NCBI GenBank assembly: GCA_004357365.1
Contig: SMVT01000174.1
Location: forward strand, 1 to 5,090
Source of the DNA: Nitrospina sp.
GTDB lineage: Bacteria > Nitrospinota > Nitrospinia > Nitrospinales > Nitrospinaceae
Reading direction: 5' to 3'
DNA length: 5,090 bases
Shown here piece by piece: positions 1 to 5,090 of this stretch (positions are counted from its first letter, which is position 1; each line of letters opens with the position of its first letter). The notes under the pieces are model-generated. The model made no database searches and was not told the origin of the DNA. It was given only the letters and a program-made list of their open reading frames with translations. Both the position numbers and the translations under genes were made by a program.

Positions 1-1
1 A

Positions 2-307
2 TTGAACCATAAAATTATTGGCCGGATGTGCGTGGTCAATATTTACCAATACTGGGAAGCTTTTTTTAGGGAAGAGATCGCAAGAGAATTCAAAATAAAA
101 CGAGGAGACTTTAAAGACCCCGTTATGGGAGACTTGAGAATTATTAGAAATTCTATTATTCATCACGCGGGCATTGCGCTTCCAGAAATTAAAGATTGCC
201 AAGTCTTCAAATGGTTTTCTAAGGGAGATGAAATAATAATAGATGATGATAAAATGGAAGAAATTGTTAGGAAAATAAAATCTTTGGATAAACGAATTTT
301 TGCCTAA
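2..307 (+). CDS. HEPN domain protein, probably 5'-truncated by the window edge
   Basis: This is a short, mostly helical protein of about 101 visible codons. Counting from a TTG codon at base 2, it has a helix with YQYWEAFFREEIA (residues 15-27), then DLRIIRNSIIHHAG, which holds an R-x4-H motif (R49, H54). It ends with a KGDEI-type segment. In HEPN proteins the Arg and His of this motif form a metal-independent RNase site, usually across a dimer. Many members act in toxin-antitoxin or antiviral systems, but others are non-catalytic partners. The frame is open to base 1 and there is no ribosome binding site to support TTG, so the true start is probably outside the window. The first 300 bases count to about 34 percent GC, against about 55 percent further in, which suggests transfer. 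No partner gene is visible on the right side. The HEPN call is a motif-level reading. Activity and role are inference. Confidence 0.62.
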   Translation: MNHKIIGRMCVVNIYQYWEAFFREEIAREFKIKRGDFKDPVMGDLRIIRNSIIHHAGIALPEIKDCQVFKWFSKGDEIIIDDDKMEEIVRKIKSLDKRIFA

Positions 308-364
308 ATTTAATGGCCCTCTTCATCTTTTTTAAGGTAAATGCGAAACGGAAACCCTGACCGC

Positions 365-661
365 TCATTTAGCCCGATTACCCTTCCAGGTGATGGTAAT
401 TTCGCCTTTCCGGATTTTGAGCTGACAGCCCAGGCGCATGCCGTTTTCGAGGTCTTCTTCGTAGAGGTATTCTTTTTCTTCTTCGGTGAATTTGTTGAGG
501 TTTTCCCGGCCTTTCAACACCGTCAATTCGCACACCCCGCAACTGCCCTCGGTGCACCCGAATGACAGCTCCGTCTCCACGTCTTCGCAGAGATCGATCA
601 ACGCCATGCCGTCTTCGCATTCGTGGGTGAGGTTGTCGGGTTGAAATATTACCTTAGCCAT
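365..661 (-). CDS. 2Fe-2S ferredoxin, plant-type cysteine pattern
   Basis: This is a 98-residue electron carrier, the normal length for a single-domain beta-grasp ferredoxin. Four cysteines fit a plant-type 2Fe-2S cluster site: C36, C41 and C44 in GCTEGSCGVC (C-x4-C-x2-C), and C79 in LGCQL. Two further cysteines, C15 and C25, lie outside the motif. The middle (about residues 52-73) is very acidic, and the C-terminal strand is basic (KIRKGEITITWKG). There is no signal peptide, so it should be cytoplasmic. It would pass single electrons between a reductase and an unknown oxygenase or biosynthetic enzyme; no partner is visible in the window. The ATG at 659-661 has only a weak GGGA about 8 bases upstream. 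The gene lies 118 bases downstream of dnaJ on the same strand, so either co-transcription or its own promoter is possible. The spacing C-x4-C argues against the adrenodoxin/Isc type, which has C-x5-C. Confidence 0.88.
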   Translation of the reverse strand: MAKVIFQPDNLTHECEDGMALIDLCEDVETELSFGCTEGSCGVCELTVLKGRENLNKFTEEEKEYLYEEDLENGMRLGCQLKIRKGEITITWKGNRAK

Positions 662-699
662 GAGAATTTCCCAAAGATGATATCGTTGGATGGACTGTG

Positions 700-705
700 T
701 TTATA
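700..705 (-). promoter_or_regulatory. Possible -10 box upstream of the ferredoxin gene
   Basis: On the - strand this reads TATAAA, a five of six match to the sigma-70 -10 consensus, about 38 bases upstream of the ferredoxin ATG. No recognisable -35 hexamer lies 16-18 bases upstream. This is weak evidence. The ferredoxin may instead be read through from dnaJ. Confidence 0.2.
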
Positions 706-779
706 GATGCGAATGGCCCGCCCGAGGATTTAAGAAAAATGGGGATTCAATCAAGTCAAAATTCCTTATAAAATTATAG

Positions 780-1652
780 TTATAGACGATCCTCCTTAAC
801 GGATTCTATGAGCTTGCTCTGCTCCGGTGTCCGGTTTATGGGGAGGTTCACGATGATTTTCACAATGTGGTCGCCCCGCTTGCCCCTCCGATTGTGAATT
901 CCGAGGCCGCGCAGACGCAGTTTGGTGAGCGGCTGGGTGCCGGCAGGAACCTTGACCTGTTTTTCCCCGTCCAGGGTGGGCACCTGAATGGTGGCTCCGA
1001 GCAGGGCGTCAGTCAGGTTCACCGGGTGCTCGATCACCACATCATGGCCCTCCCTTTTAAATACCGGATGGGGAAGGACGCGCAGCTTGAAATACAAATC
1101 TCCCGGCGGGCCGCCGTGGGTTCCCGGGTAGCCTTTGCCGGCGAGGCGCAGTTTTTTGCCTTCGCTGATGCCCCGCGGAACCTTGACGTTGGTGTCTTCG
1201 GTCCGGCCGCCACGATCGATCGTAAACATTTTTTCGGTTCCCTGCGCGGCTTCTTCAAATGAGATGGTCAGATCGCTCACCATATCCTGGCCTTTCCGGG
1301 GGCGGGGAGCCCGCGCCCGGCCGCCGAACATATCGTCAAAACCGGAGGGGCCGCGCCCGCCGCCGAAACCGAAGTTGCGAAGTATTTCGTTGACGTCGAA
1401 CCCGCTGAAAATATCTTCCTGGGAATACCGTTTCCGGAACCCTTCTGCGCCGAACATATCGTACTTTTTTCTTTTGTCCTTATCCTTCAACACAGCATAG
1501 GCCTCGTTGACATCCTTGAATTTTTCCTCGGCCTTGGGATCGTTTTCGTTGCGGTCGGGGTGGTATTTCATGGCTTTTTTCTTGAAGGCCTTTTTGATTT
1601 CATCCTCAGACGCGGTTTTCGGCACCTCTAAAATTTTGTAGTAACTTTTCAT
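780..1652 (-). CDS. DnaJ-class co-chaperone without zinc fingers (CbpA/DnaJ class B type)
   Basis: This is a 290-residue J-domain protein that would stimulate the ATPase of an Hsp70 (DnaK) and hand it unfolded clients in the cytoplasm. The J domain spans about residues 3-67, with the HPD motif at H31-P32-D33 and a basic helix II before it. A Gly/Phe-rich linker follows (about 83-115), preceded by DIF at 80-82 and containing FGFGGGRG and MFGG. It then becomes arginine/proline rich (GRARAPRPRKGQ, about 111-122). Two beta-rich C-terminal client-binding domains follow (about 123-275), with the usual VKVPRGISEGKKLRLAGKG and GDLYFKLRVLPHPVF blocks. The CxxCxGxG zinc-finger region of DnaJ is absent and I see no cysteine at all, so the protein is CbpA-like. 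The length fits CbpA (about 300). The ATG is fixed by the J domain starting at residue 4, although no good Shine-Dalgarno precedes it. No dnaK or grpE is in the window. It is transcribed away from the lipoprotein gene. Confidence 0.93.
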   Translation of the reverse strand: MKSYYKILEVPKTASEDEIKKAFKKKAMKYHPDRNENDPKAEEKFKDVNEAYAVLKDKDKRKKYDMFGAEGFRKRYSQEDIFSGFDVNEILRNFGFGGGRGPSGFDDMFGGRARAPRPRKGQDMVSDLTISFEEAAQGTEKMFTIDRGGRTEDTNVKVPRGISEGKKLRLAGKGYPGTHGGPPGDLYFKLRVLPHPVFKREGHDVVIEHPVNLTDALLGATIQVPTLDGEKQVKVPAGTQPLTKLRLRGLGIHNRRGKRGDHIVKIIVNLPINRTPEQSKLIESVKEDRL

Positions 1653-1680
1653 CTTCTAAATAATTGATATGGTTAACTTT

Positions 1681-1709
1681 TTAATCTATGATGGAACCCC
1701 TTGTATTAT
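1681..1709 (+). promoter_or_regulatory. Candidate promoter for the lipoprotein operon, -10 shared with dnaJ promoter
   Basis: TATTAT at 1704-1709 matches five of six bases of the -10 consensus. Seventeen bases upstream, TTAATC (1681-1686) is a poor -35. This -10 lies on the same bases as the dnaJ -10 on the opposite strand. A start 7 or so bases downstream would fall at about 1716, only a few bases before the ATG at 1719. That would fit the lack of any ribosome binding site. Confidence 0.3.
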
Positions 1710-1731
1710 ATTATTTTTATGACCATGACAA
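1705..1731 (-). promoter_or_regulatory. Candidate sigma-70 promoter for dnaJ
   Basis: On the - strand there is an exact TATAAT (1710 down to 1705). Upstream of it is TTGTCA (1731 down to 1726), a five of six match to TTGACA, with a 15-base spacer that is shorter than ideal. Transcription would start near 1698 and give a leader of about 46 bases before the dnaJ ATG. The -35 hexamer overlaps the start codons of the divergent lipoprotein gene. There is no CIRCE inverted repeat and no sigma-32 type box here, so the sequence shows no sign of classical heat-shock control. Confidence 0.4.
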
Positions 1732-2561
1732 TTAAAAAATTTTGGATCGTCGCTTTCCTGGTGGCTCTGGGGTGTGCCCAAACGCCGGAAAAGCAGCCTG
1801 AAGTGACGAAGGCACAGAAATTCCGGAATATGAATCCGGAGGAACGCCATATCTGGATGCCTCCCGGTGAGGCAGAACTGGAGAAACGCCGCCGGAACCA
1901 GAAATGGCTGGACCAGGTAGCCGCCGACTTGGAACGTCTGTTTATGGGCTATGCCGACATCCTGGGCGATGAGATCATCCTCGAAAACCTGTTGCGCGGG
2001 ACCGAGCCCCAACTCCAGCAACTGGAAGCCAGGCTGGATGAAAGTCAGGCTCAGCATGAGCAGAGAGTCAAGGAAATGAACCAAGCGGTCCAGGAGATGG
2101 AAGGCGCCATCGGTGAAATGGATTCCGACCTGGCCACGCTTCAGAAACAGCAGGCCGCCCGCAAGGTCACCCGGGATGATTACCGGCTGGCCATTCTGTT
2201 GTTCCGCAACGGGCAGTACCGGAAGAGCATTGCCGCCTTCAAAAGGATTCTCGGGAAGAAACACGCGCCTTCGTTGAGGGACAATATCCTGTTCGGTCTC
2301 GCCTCCAATTTTTACAAGCTGAAGCAATACGGTCAGGCCCTTGGGTATTTGAACAGCATTATTCGCAATCATCCCAAAGGCGACAAGTGGCTGGTGTCGC
2401 ATGCCATTTCCGGGTTGATTTATAATTTTCAGGGACAATACAACAAGGCCGTGTCGATTCTCGAAACCGCACTCAAACACCGGCCGAACCCGGATCTCCT
2501 CAAAATCATCAACCGCTTGTTGAGCCTGGCGAAGGGAGGGGCGGTGGATGCCAGCAGTTAA
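1719..2561 (+). CDS. Lipoprotein with coiled coil and TPR-like repeats
   Basis: This is a predicted lipoprotein of 280 residues. The N-terminus has KK at 6-7, a hydrophobic stretch FWIVAFLVALG (8-18) and the lipidation cysteine C19. The residue after it is Ala, which in the enterobacterial rule means sorting to the outer membrane. A charged linker with NPEERHIWMPPGE (39-51) follows, then a glutamine/glutamate-rich stretch that should form a coiled coil (about 96-148). The C-terminal half has three TPR-like helix pairs (about 154-180, 189-220 and 229-256). Coiled coil then TPR recalls the periplasmic protein CpoB/YbgF, but no tol-pal genes are present and the lipid anchor differs, so I do not name it. 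The role is probably envelope scaffolding. An ATG at 1725 is an equally possible start; the upstream in-frame TTG at 1701 is unlikely because it would spoil the signal peptide. It is the first gene of a likely three-gene operon. Confidence 0.85.
   Translation: MTMTIKKFWIVAFLVALGCAQTPEKQPEVTKAQKFRNMNPEERHIWMPPGEAELEKRRRNQKWLDQVAADLERLFMGYADILGDEIILENLLRGTEPQLQQLEARLDESQAQHEQRVKEMNQAVQEMEGAIGEMDSDLATLQKQQAARKVTRDDYRLAILLFRNGQYRKSIAAFKRILGKKHAPSLRDNILFGLASNFYKLKQYGQALGYLNSIIRNHPKGDKWLVSHAISGLIYNFQGQYNKAVSILETALKHRPNPDLLKIINRLLSLAKGGAVDASS
2534..2541 (+). promoter_or_regulatory. Strong ribosome binding site for the redoxin gene
   Basis: GGGAGGGG lies 6 bases before the ATG at 2548 and sits inside the end of the lipoprotein gene. 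It fixes the redoxin start and implies translational coupling with the upstream gene. Confidence 0.75.
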
Positions 2562-3204
2562 CGAACCGGCTCCCAATCTGCAGGTGGCGGAGTGGGTGCA
2601 GGGTCGGCCTTCCAACGTCGATCAGGAACGCGGCCGGGTGATCCTCATCGAAGTGTTTCAGGTCAATTGCCCCGGGTGTTTTATCGGCGGCCTGCCGGAG
2701 GCGATTCAGACCTCTATGACCTTCAAGGAAAAACCGCTGACGGTGTGGGGGCTGGCCACCGCTTTTGAGGACCATCGTTGGAACAATCTGGAAAATTTGA
2801 AAAGGCTCATCGATACCGGGGAAGTGGTGGGCGAAACCATGGCCCGTCTGTCCGAACGGGATATGCTCAGCATGGGGCGCCTCCAATATTTCATGCCGTT
2901 TCCTGTGGCTTGGGATCAGGTGGTGAAACGGAAAGGCGGAGTGACCGACGAGGAGGTCCGGCGGTGGAGCGAGCGGGATTTTTCAGATTTCGATAACATG
3001 CCAGAGCTTCACCGTTCTCAGATTAAACAACAGGTTCGGGAATATCTGGAGAAAAAAGAATACGATGCTCTGACGTTCGACCAATACGGATTACGGGGCA
3101 CTCCCTCTTCCATTATTATCGACAAACAAGGAATCATACGGCACAAGTTGTTCGGGTCCGCACTGGACCTGGAAAAGCATATTGAACCTCTAATCAACGA
3201 ATAG
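2548..3204 (+). CDS. Thioredoxin-fold (TlpA/redoxin-like) protein with long insertion
   Basis: This is a 218-residue thioredoxin-fold protein. Residues 31-46 form strand beta-1 and the active-site loop (VILIEVFQVNCPGCF) with a C41-P-G-C44 redox motif. The cis-proline loop is at G184-T185-P186, followed by a beta hairpin SSIIIDKQGIIRHKLFG typical of TlpA/AhpC-type redoxins. Between these, about residues 72-175 hold a charged, mainly helical segment that is longer than the usual insertion in this family (typical domain about 140-150 residues). No signal peptide or membrane anchor is visible, so it is probably cytoplasmic, unlike most TlpA proteins. The expected activity is thiol-disulfide exchange; the substrate is unknown. 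The start overlaps the lipoprotein gene by 14 bases behind a strong ribosome binding site, and the methyltransferase gene follows 10 bases after the stop. The fold is well supported; the specific function is not. Confidence 0.83.
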   Translation: MPAVNEPAPNLQVAEWVQGRPSNVDQERGRVILIEVFQVNCPGCFIGGLPEAIQTSMTFKEKPLTVWGLATAFEDHRWNNLENLKRLIDTGEVVGETMARLSERDMLSMGRLQYFMPFPVAWDQVVKRKGGVTDEEVRRWSERDFSDFDNMPELHRSQIKQQVREYLEKKEYDALTFDQYGLRGTPSSIIIDKQGIIRHKLFGSALDLEKHIEPLINE

Positions 3205-3214
3205 GTTGTTTGCG

Positions 3215-4195
3215 ATGCTCACTCTTAAACAATTTACGGAAACCATCGACCGCCTGGAAGAAGCCCGGATCCTGATGGCGGCGCTCGAATTCAAAATCTT
3301 TTCGATTTTACGTCAAAAGAAGATGACGGCCCGGCAGATGGCCCAGCACACCAAAACCAAGCTGGATGGCATGGAGCCCCTGCTCAACGCCCTGACTTCC
3401 ATGCAAGCCCTCCGTTACGATAAGGGACGCTATTCCAGCGCGCCGCACATGTATAAATACTTGTGCGAGTCGAGCCCCCATTATCAGAAAGGCACCACCT
3501 TCTTGAAGTTGGAGAAAAACGACGAGTGGGCGCGTTTGATCGACATTATTCGCAAAGGCCGCAATGTTTCGGAATACGAAGGCGATGACGACCCGGGTTT
3601 TCGCCACTGTTTCACTCATGCCATGCACGACCGCAGCGGTCCGTTCGCGCAGGACATCGCCCGGCTTGTCACGCGCAAGCCGGCGGGGAGGTTTTTGGAT
3701 TTGGGGGCGGGGCCGGGAACCTACAGCGCGGCGATCCTCCGGAAAGATAAAAAAGCCAGGGCGACTTTGCTCGATCGTTCGACCGCGTTGAAGGTTGCCC
3801 GGGAGTTGCACGCCCGATCCTCCATTTGGCCACGCATTGAATTGAAACCGGGCGATCTGTTCGAGACTGCGTTTGGCGAGAATTACGACACGGTTTTTTA
3901 CTCAAACATTCTTCACGTTTATAATCCTGAGCAGAATAAAAAACTGTTCCGAAAAATGAAGAAGGCCCTCGTCAAAGGCGGGCGGGTGGTGCTGGTGGAT
4001 TATTTCCATACCCTCGATTATTCGCGCCCGTACGAAGCCGCCCTGTTCGGAGTCACCATGTTGCTGTTTACCGCGAAGGGGAAAACCTATTCCTACGATG
4101 AAACCGAAAATCTATTGAGTCAGACCGGGTTTCATAAGTTCCGGCGGTTCCCCCTGAAGGAAGGGGCGGGAATGCTGGTGGCCTTTAAAAAATAA
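3215..4195 (+). CDS. SAM-dependent O-methyltransferase, family 2 (hydroxyneurosporene/acetylserotonin type)
   Basis: This 326-residue enzyme is predicted to transfer a methyl group from S-adenosylmethionine to a hydroxyl of a small molecule. The N-terminal part (about 1-100) looks like the dimerisation winged-helix domain of this family, with ALEFKIFSILRQKKMTARQMA and a second helical part. The Rossmann domain follows: SAM motif I FLDLGAGPGTY (160-170), an acidic residue ending strand 2 (LLD187), GDLF (213-216), and NILHVYNPEQ, where H234 falls where the family's catalytic base sits. KALVKGGRVVLVDYF (250-264) is the usual post-motif. The acceptor cannot be read from the sequence; related enzymes act on carotenoids, quinone-like and polyketide compounds. 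The ATG at 3215 is preferred to an in-frame TTG at 3206. The ribosome binding site is weak (ATAGG), so coupling to the redoxin gene 10 bases upstream is likely. It runs towards bioC with only 16 bases between the two stops. Confidence 0.85.
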   Translation: MLTLKQFTETIDRLEEARILMAALEFKIFSILRQKKMTARQMAQHTKTKLDGMEPLLNALTSMQALRYDKGRYSSAPHMYKYLCESSPHYQKGTTFLKLEKNDEWARLIDIIRKGRNVSEYEGDDDPGFRHCFTHAMHDRSGPFAQDIARLVTRKPAGRFLDLGAGPGTYSAAILRKDKKARATLLDRSTALKVARELHARSSIWPRIELKPGDLFETAFGENYDTVFYSNILHVYNPEQNKKLFRKMKKALVKGGRVVLVDYFHTLDYSRPYEAALFGVTMLLFTAKGKTYSYDETENLLSQTGFHKFRRFPLKEGAGMLVAFKK

Positions 4196-4211
4196 CCACG
4201 ACAATTGAATC

Positions 4212-4991
4212 TCATTTCTTAACCGCAAAAAAATAAAACAGTTCCCAATTGGTGTAAACGCCCTGAGGCGACGCATAATTGCGGTCGTAATCCCGGATCA
4301 ACTGCCTGAGCTCTCCCGGTTTGAACATTCGCAGGGGAGCCGCGCCGATCTGTTGCAGGTTTTTGATCATGCTCTGGGTGTTCTGGAAAAATATCTGACG
4401 GGTTTCGGACTGATGCGCGATCAGCTCGAATCCGGCTTGAGTGAGAAGTGTTTTCCACCGTTTTTGCGACAGCAGGGTGGTGGGGCTCTGGAACTCCGCC
4501 GTATCCCTGAACTCCTGCAGGGTTTTCGGGCCAAAGGTGCTGAATGCCAAGTACCCTTCTTTTTCCAAACCGGAATAAAATCGCCGCAACGTTTTTCCCG
4601 GGTTGCGGAACCACTGGAATACGGCGTTGCCGGCAATCAGTTTCACTTTCGGAATCTGAATTCTCTCTGCATTGCCCACAAGAAATTTTGTTTGAGTGGG
4701 GACTTCCAAGTGATTTTTAAGATGTTCGATCATGGCCGGCGCAATGTCGTTCAGAATAATGGTGGATGGAGAACGGGCCAGCAGGTGGCGGGTGAACACT
4801 CCGGTGCCACAACCGATTTCCAGTGTTTTATGGGAAAAGGGGTGGGGAATCAGGGCCGCCAACCGCTCCGCCATGGAGCGTTGAAGTTGCGCATGCCGGT
4901 CATACGTTTTGACATGCTTGGAAAAACTTTCGATGACTTTCTGTTCGTAATCCGATTCGGCGGGAATTTCTGAGTTTTTACTCATGGTCAT
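4212..4991 (-). CDS. bioC: Malonyl-ACP O-methyltransferase, biotin synthesis
   Basis: This 259-residue enzyme would methylate the free carboxyl of malonyl-ACP with SAM, so that the fatty acid machinery can build the pimeloyl chain of biotin. Visible features are YDRHAQLQRSMAERL (30-44), the typical BioC N-terminal block; SAM motif I LEIGCGTG (57-64); acidic N81-D82 at the end of strand 2; AVFQWF (123-128); AFSTFGPKTLQE (149-160); and NLQQIGAAPLR (211-221) in the acceptor-side lid. The end YTNWELFYFFAVKK matches the YPLTYHLFLG-type C-terminus known in BioC. The length is near that of E. coli BioC (251). A second in-frame ATG at 4983-4985 is also possible; AGGA at 4996-4999 is 4 bases from the first ATG and 10 from the second, so the start is unsettled. 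No bioH, bioF, bioA, bioB or bioD is in the window. The gene follows the end of a histidine kinase gene by 6 bases, so it is probably in that transcript. Another SAM methyltransferase in the BioC neighbourhood of the superfamily is the main alternative. Confidence 0.85.
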   Translation of the reverse strand: MTMSKNSEIPAESDYEQKVIESFSKHVKTYDRHAQLQRSMAERLAALIPHPFSHKTLEIGCGTGVFTRHLLARSPSTIILNDIAPAMIEHLKNHLEVPTQTKFLVGNAERIQIPKVKLIAGNAVFQWFRNPGKTLRRFYSGLEKEGYLAFSTFGPKTLQEFRDTAEFQSPTTLLSQKRWKTLLTQAGFELIAHQSETRQIFFQNTQSMIKNLQQIGAAPLRMFKPGELRQLIRDYDRNYASPQGVYTNWELFYFFAVKK

Positions 4992-4995
4992 CCGA

Positions 4996-4999
4996 TCCT
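4996..4999 (-). promoter_or_regulatory. Ribosome binding site of bioC overlapping the upstream stop codon
   Basis: AGGA on the - strand overlaps the TAG stop (4998-5000) of the histidine kinase gene. It is placed for the bioC start at 4991 or 4985 and supports translational coupling of the two genes. Confidence 0.5.
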
Positions 5000-5090
5000 A
5001 AAGGTCGGTCGAACGCCTTCTGGGAGGCGGCGCGTAGGGGATGACCTTGGCCGGTAATTGAACGGTGAAGGTGGACCCTTTATTCAATTC
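4998..5090 (-). CDS. C-terminal end of a sensor histidine kinase (partial)
   Basis: Thirty codons run in from the right edge to a TAG stop. They have no start because the gene begins outside the window. The reading frame gives NKGSTFTVQLP, the last beta strand of the HATPase_c domain in sensor histidine kinases, where the G-S-T-F and the following L-P are highly conserved. A proline/arginine-rich tail follows (VIPYAPPPRRRSTDL). The kinase would bind ATP and phosphorylate its own histidine, then pass the phosphate to a response regulator. Its signal and partner are outside the window. bioC starts 6 bases after the stop on the same strand. Only the tail is seen, so subclass and sensor cannot be judged. 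A hybrid kinase is unlikely since no receiver domain follows. Confidence 0.75.
   Translation of the reverse strand, partial: ELNKGSTFTVQLPAKVIPYAPPPRRRSTDL

Noticed and set aside
308..364. A T-run at 328-333 after the HEPN gene, considered as a terminator.
   Set aside because: No GC-rich inverted repeat precedes it. The 57-base gap between the convergent genes shows no convincing hairpin on either strand.
737..744. CCCCATTT on the - strand, like the -10 of a sigma-32 heat-shock promoter, between dnaJ and the ferredoxin gene.
   Set aside because: No CTTGAA-like -35 lies 13-15 bases upstream, and it would drive the ferredoxin rather than dnaJ.
767..778. The palindrome TATAAAATTATA just after the dnaJ stop, considered as a terminator.
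   Set aside because: The stem is only 5 A/T pairs with a 2-base loop and no T-run follows, so it is not a stable hairpin. TATAAT inside it also lacks a -35.
1212..1223. A perfect 12-base palindrome ACGATCGATCGT.
   Set aside because: It lies inside dnaJ and is explained by codons for Thr-Ile-Asp-Arg. It is a single copy with no matching partner, so not a likely operator.
1686..2615. A long open frame on the - strand covering the whole lipoprotein gene.
   Set aside because: The opposite strand encodes a signal peptide, coiled coil and TPR-like repeats with an operon layout. The antisense product shows no family features and starts within the redoxin gene.
4353..4973. A 206-codon open frame on the + strand opposite bioC.
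   Set aside because: BioC motifs on the - strand are clear along the full length. The + strand product has no recognisable domain and no ribosome binding site.

Overview
The window looks like a chromosomal segment of a Gram-negative (diderm) bacterium. It is densely coded, has both strands in use, carries a lipoprotein with an outer-membrane type sorting residue, and has a BioC-type biotin gene. A hand count over 1801-1920 gives about 55 percent GC. The first 300 bases count to about 34 percent GC and stand apart. The lineage cannot be fixed from this sequence. A Nitrospinota-like or deltaproteobacteria-like group is my guess only.

Layout. At the left edge (1-307, + strand) is the end of an AT-rich gene with a HEPN-type RNase motif (R-x4-H). 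Facing it on the - strand are a small plant-type 2Fe-2S ferredoxin (365-661) and, upstream of that, a DnaJ/CbpA-class J-protein (780-1652). A short AT-rich gap (1653-1718) separates dnaJ from a + strand run of three close genes: a lipoprotein with a coiled coil and TPR-like repeats (1719-2561), a thioredoxin-fold protein with CPGC (2548-3204), and a family-2 type O-methyltransferase (3215-4195). On the - strand from the right edge are the last 30 codons of a sensor histidine kinase (4998-5090), not an obvious gene because its start lies outside the window, followed after 6 bases by bioC (4212-4991).

How the genes may work together. The three + strand genes are probably one operon: the second starts inside the first behind a strong ribosome binding site, and the third starts 10 bases after the second ends. 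What they do together is unknown. A lipoprotein, a cytoplasmic-looking redoxin with a long insertion and a small-molecule methyltransferase do not match a pathway I recognise. The dnaJ and lipoprotein genes probably share a divergent promoter region with overlapping -10 elements. bioC serves the start of pimeloyl (biotin) synthesis, and its place behind a histidine kinase is unusual.

No RNA genes, insertion sequences, CRISPR arrays or convincing intrinsic terminators were found. There is no gene-free stretch above 300 bases; the longest gap is 118 bases (662-779).
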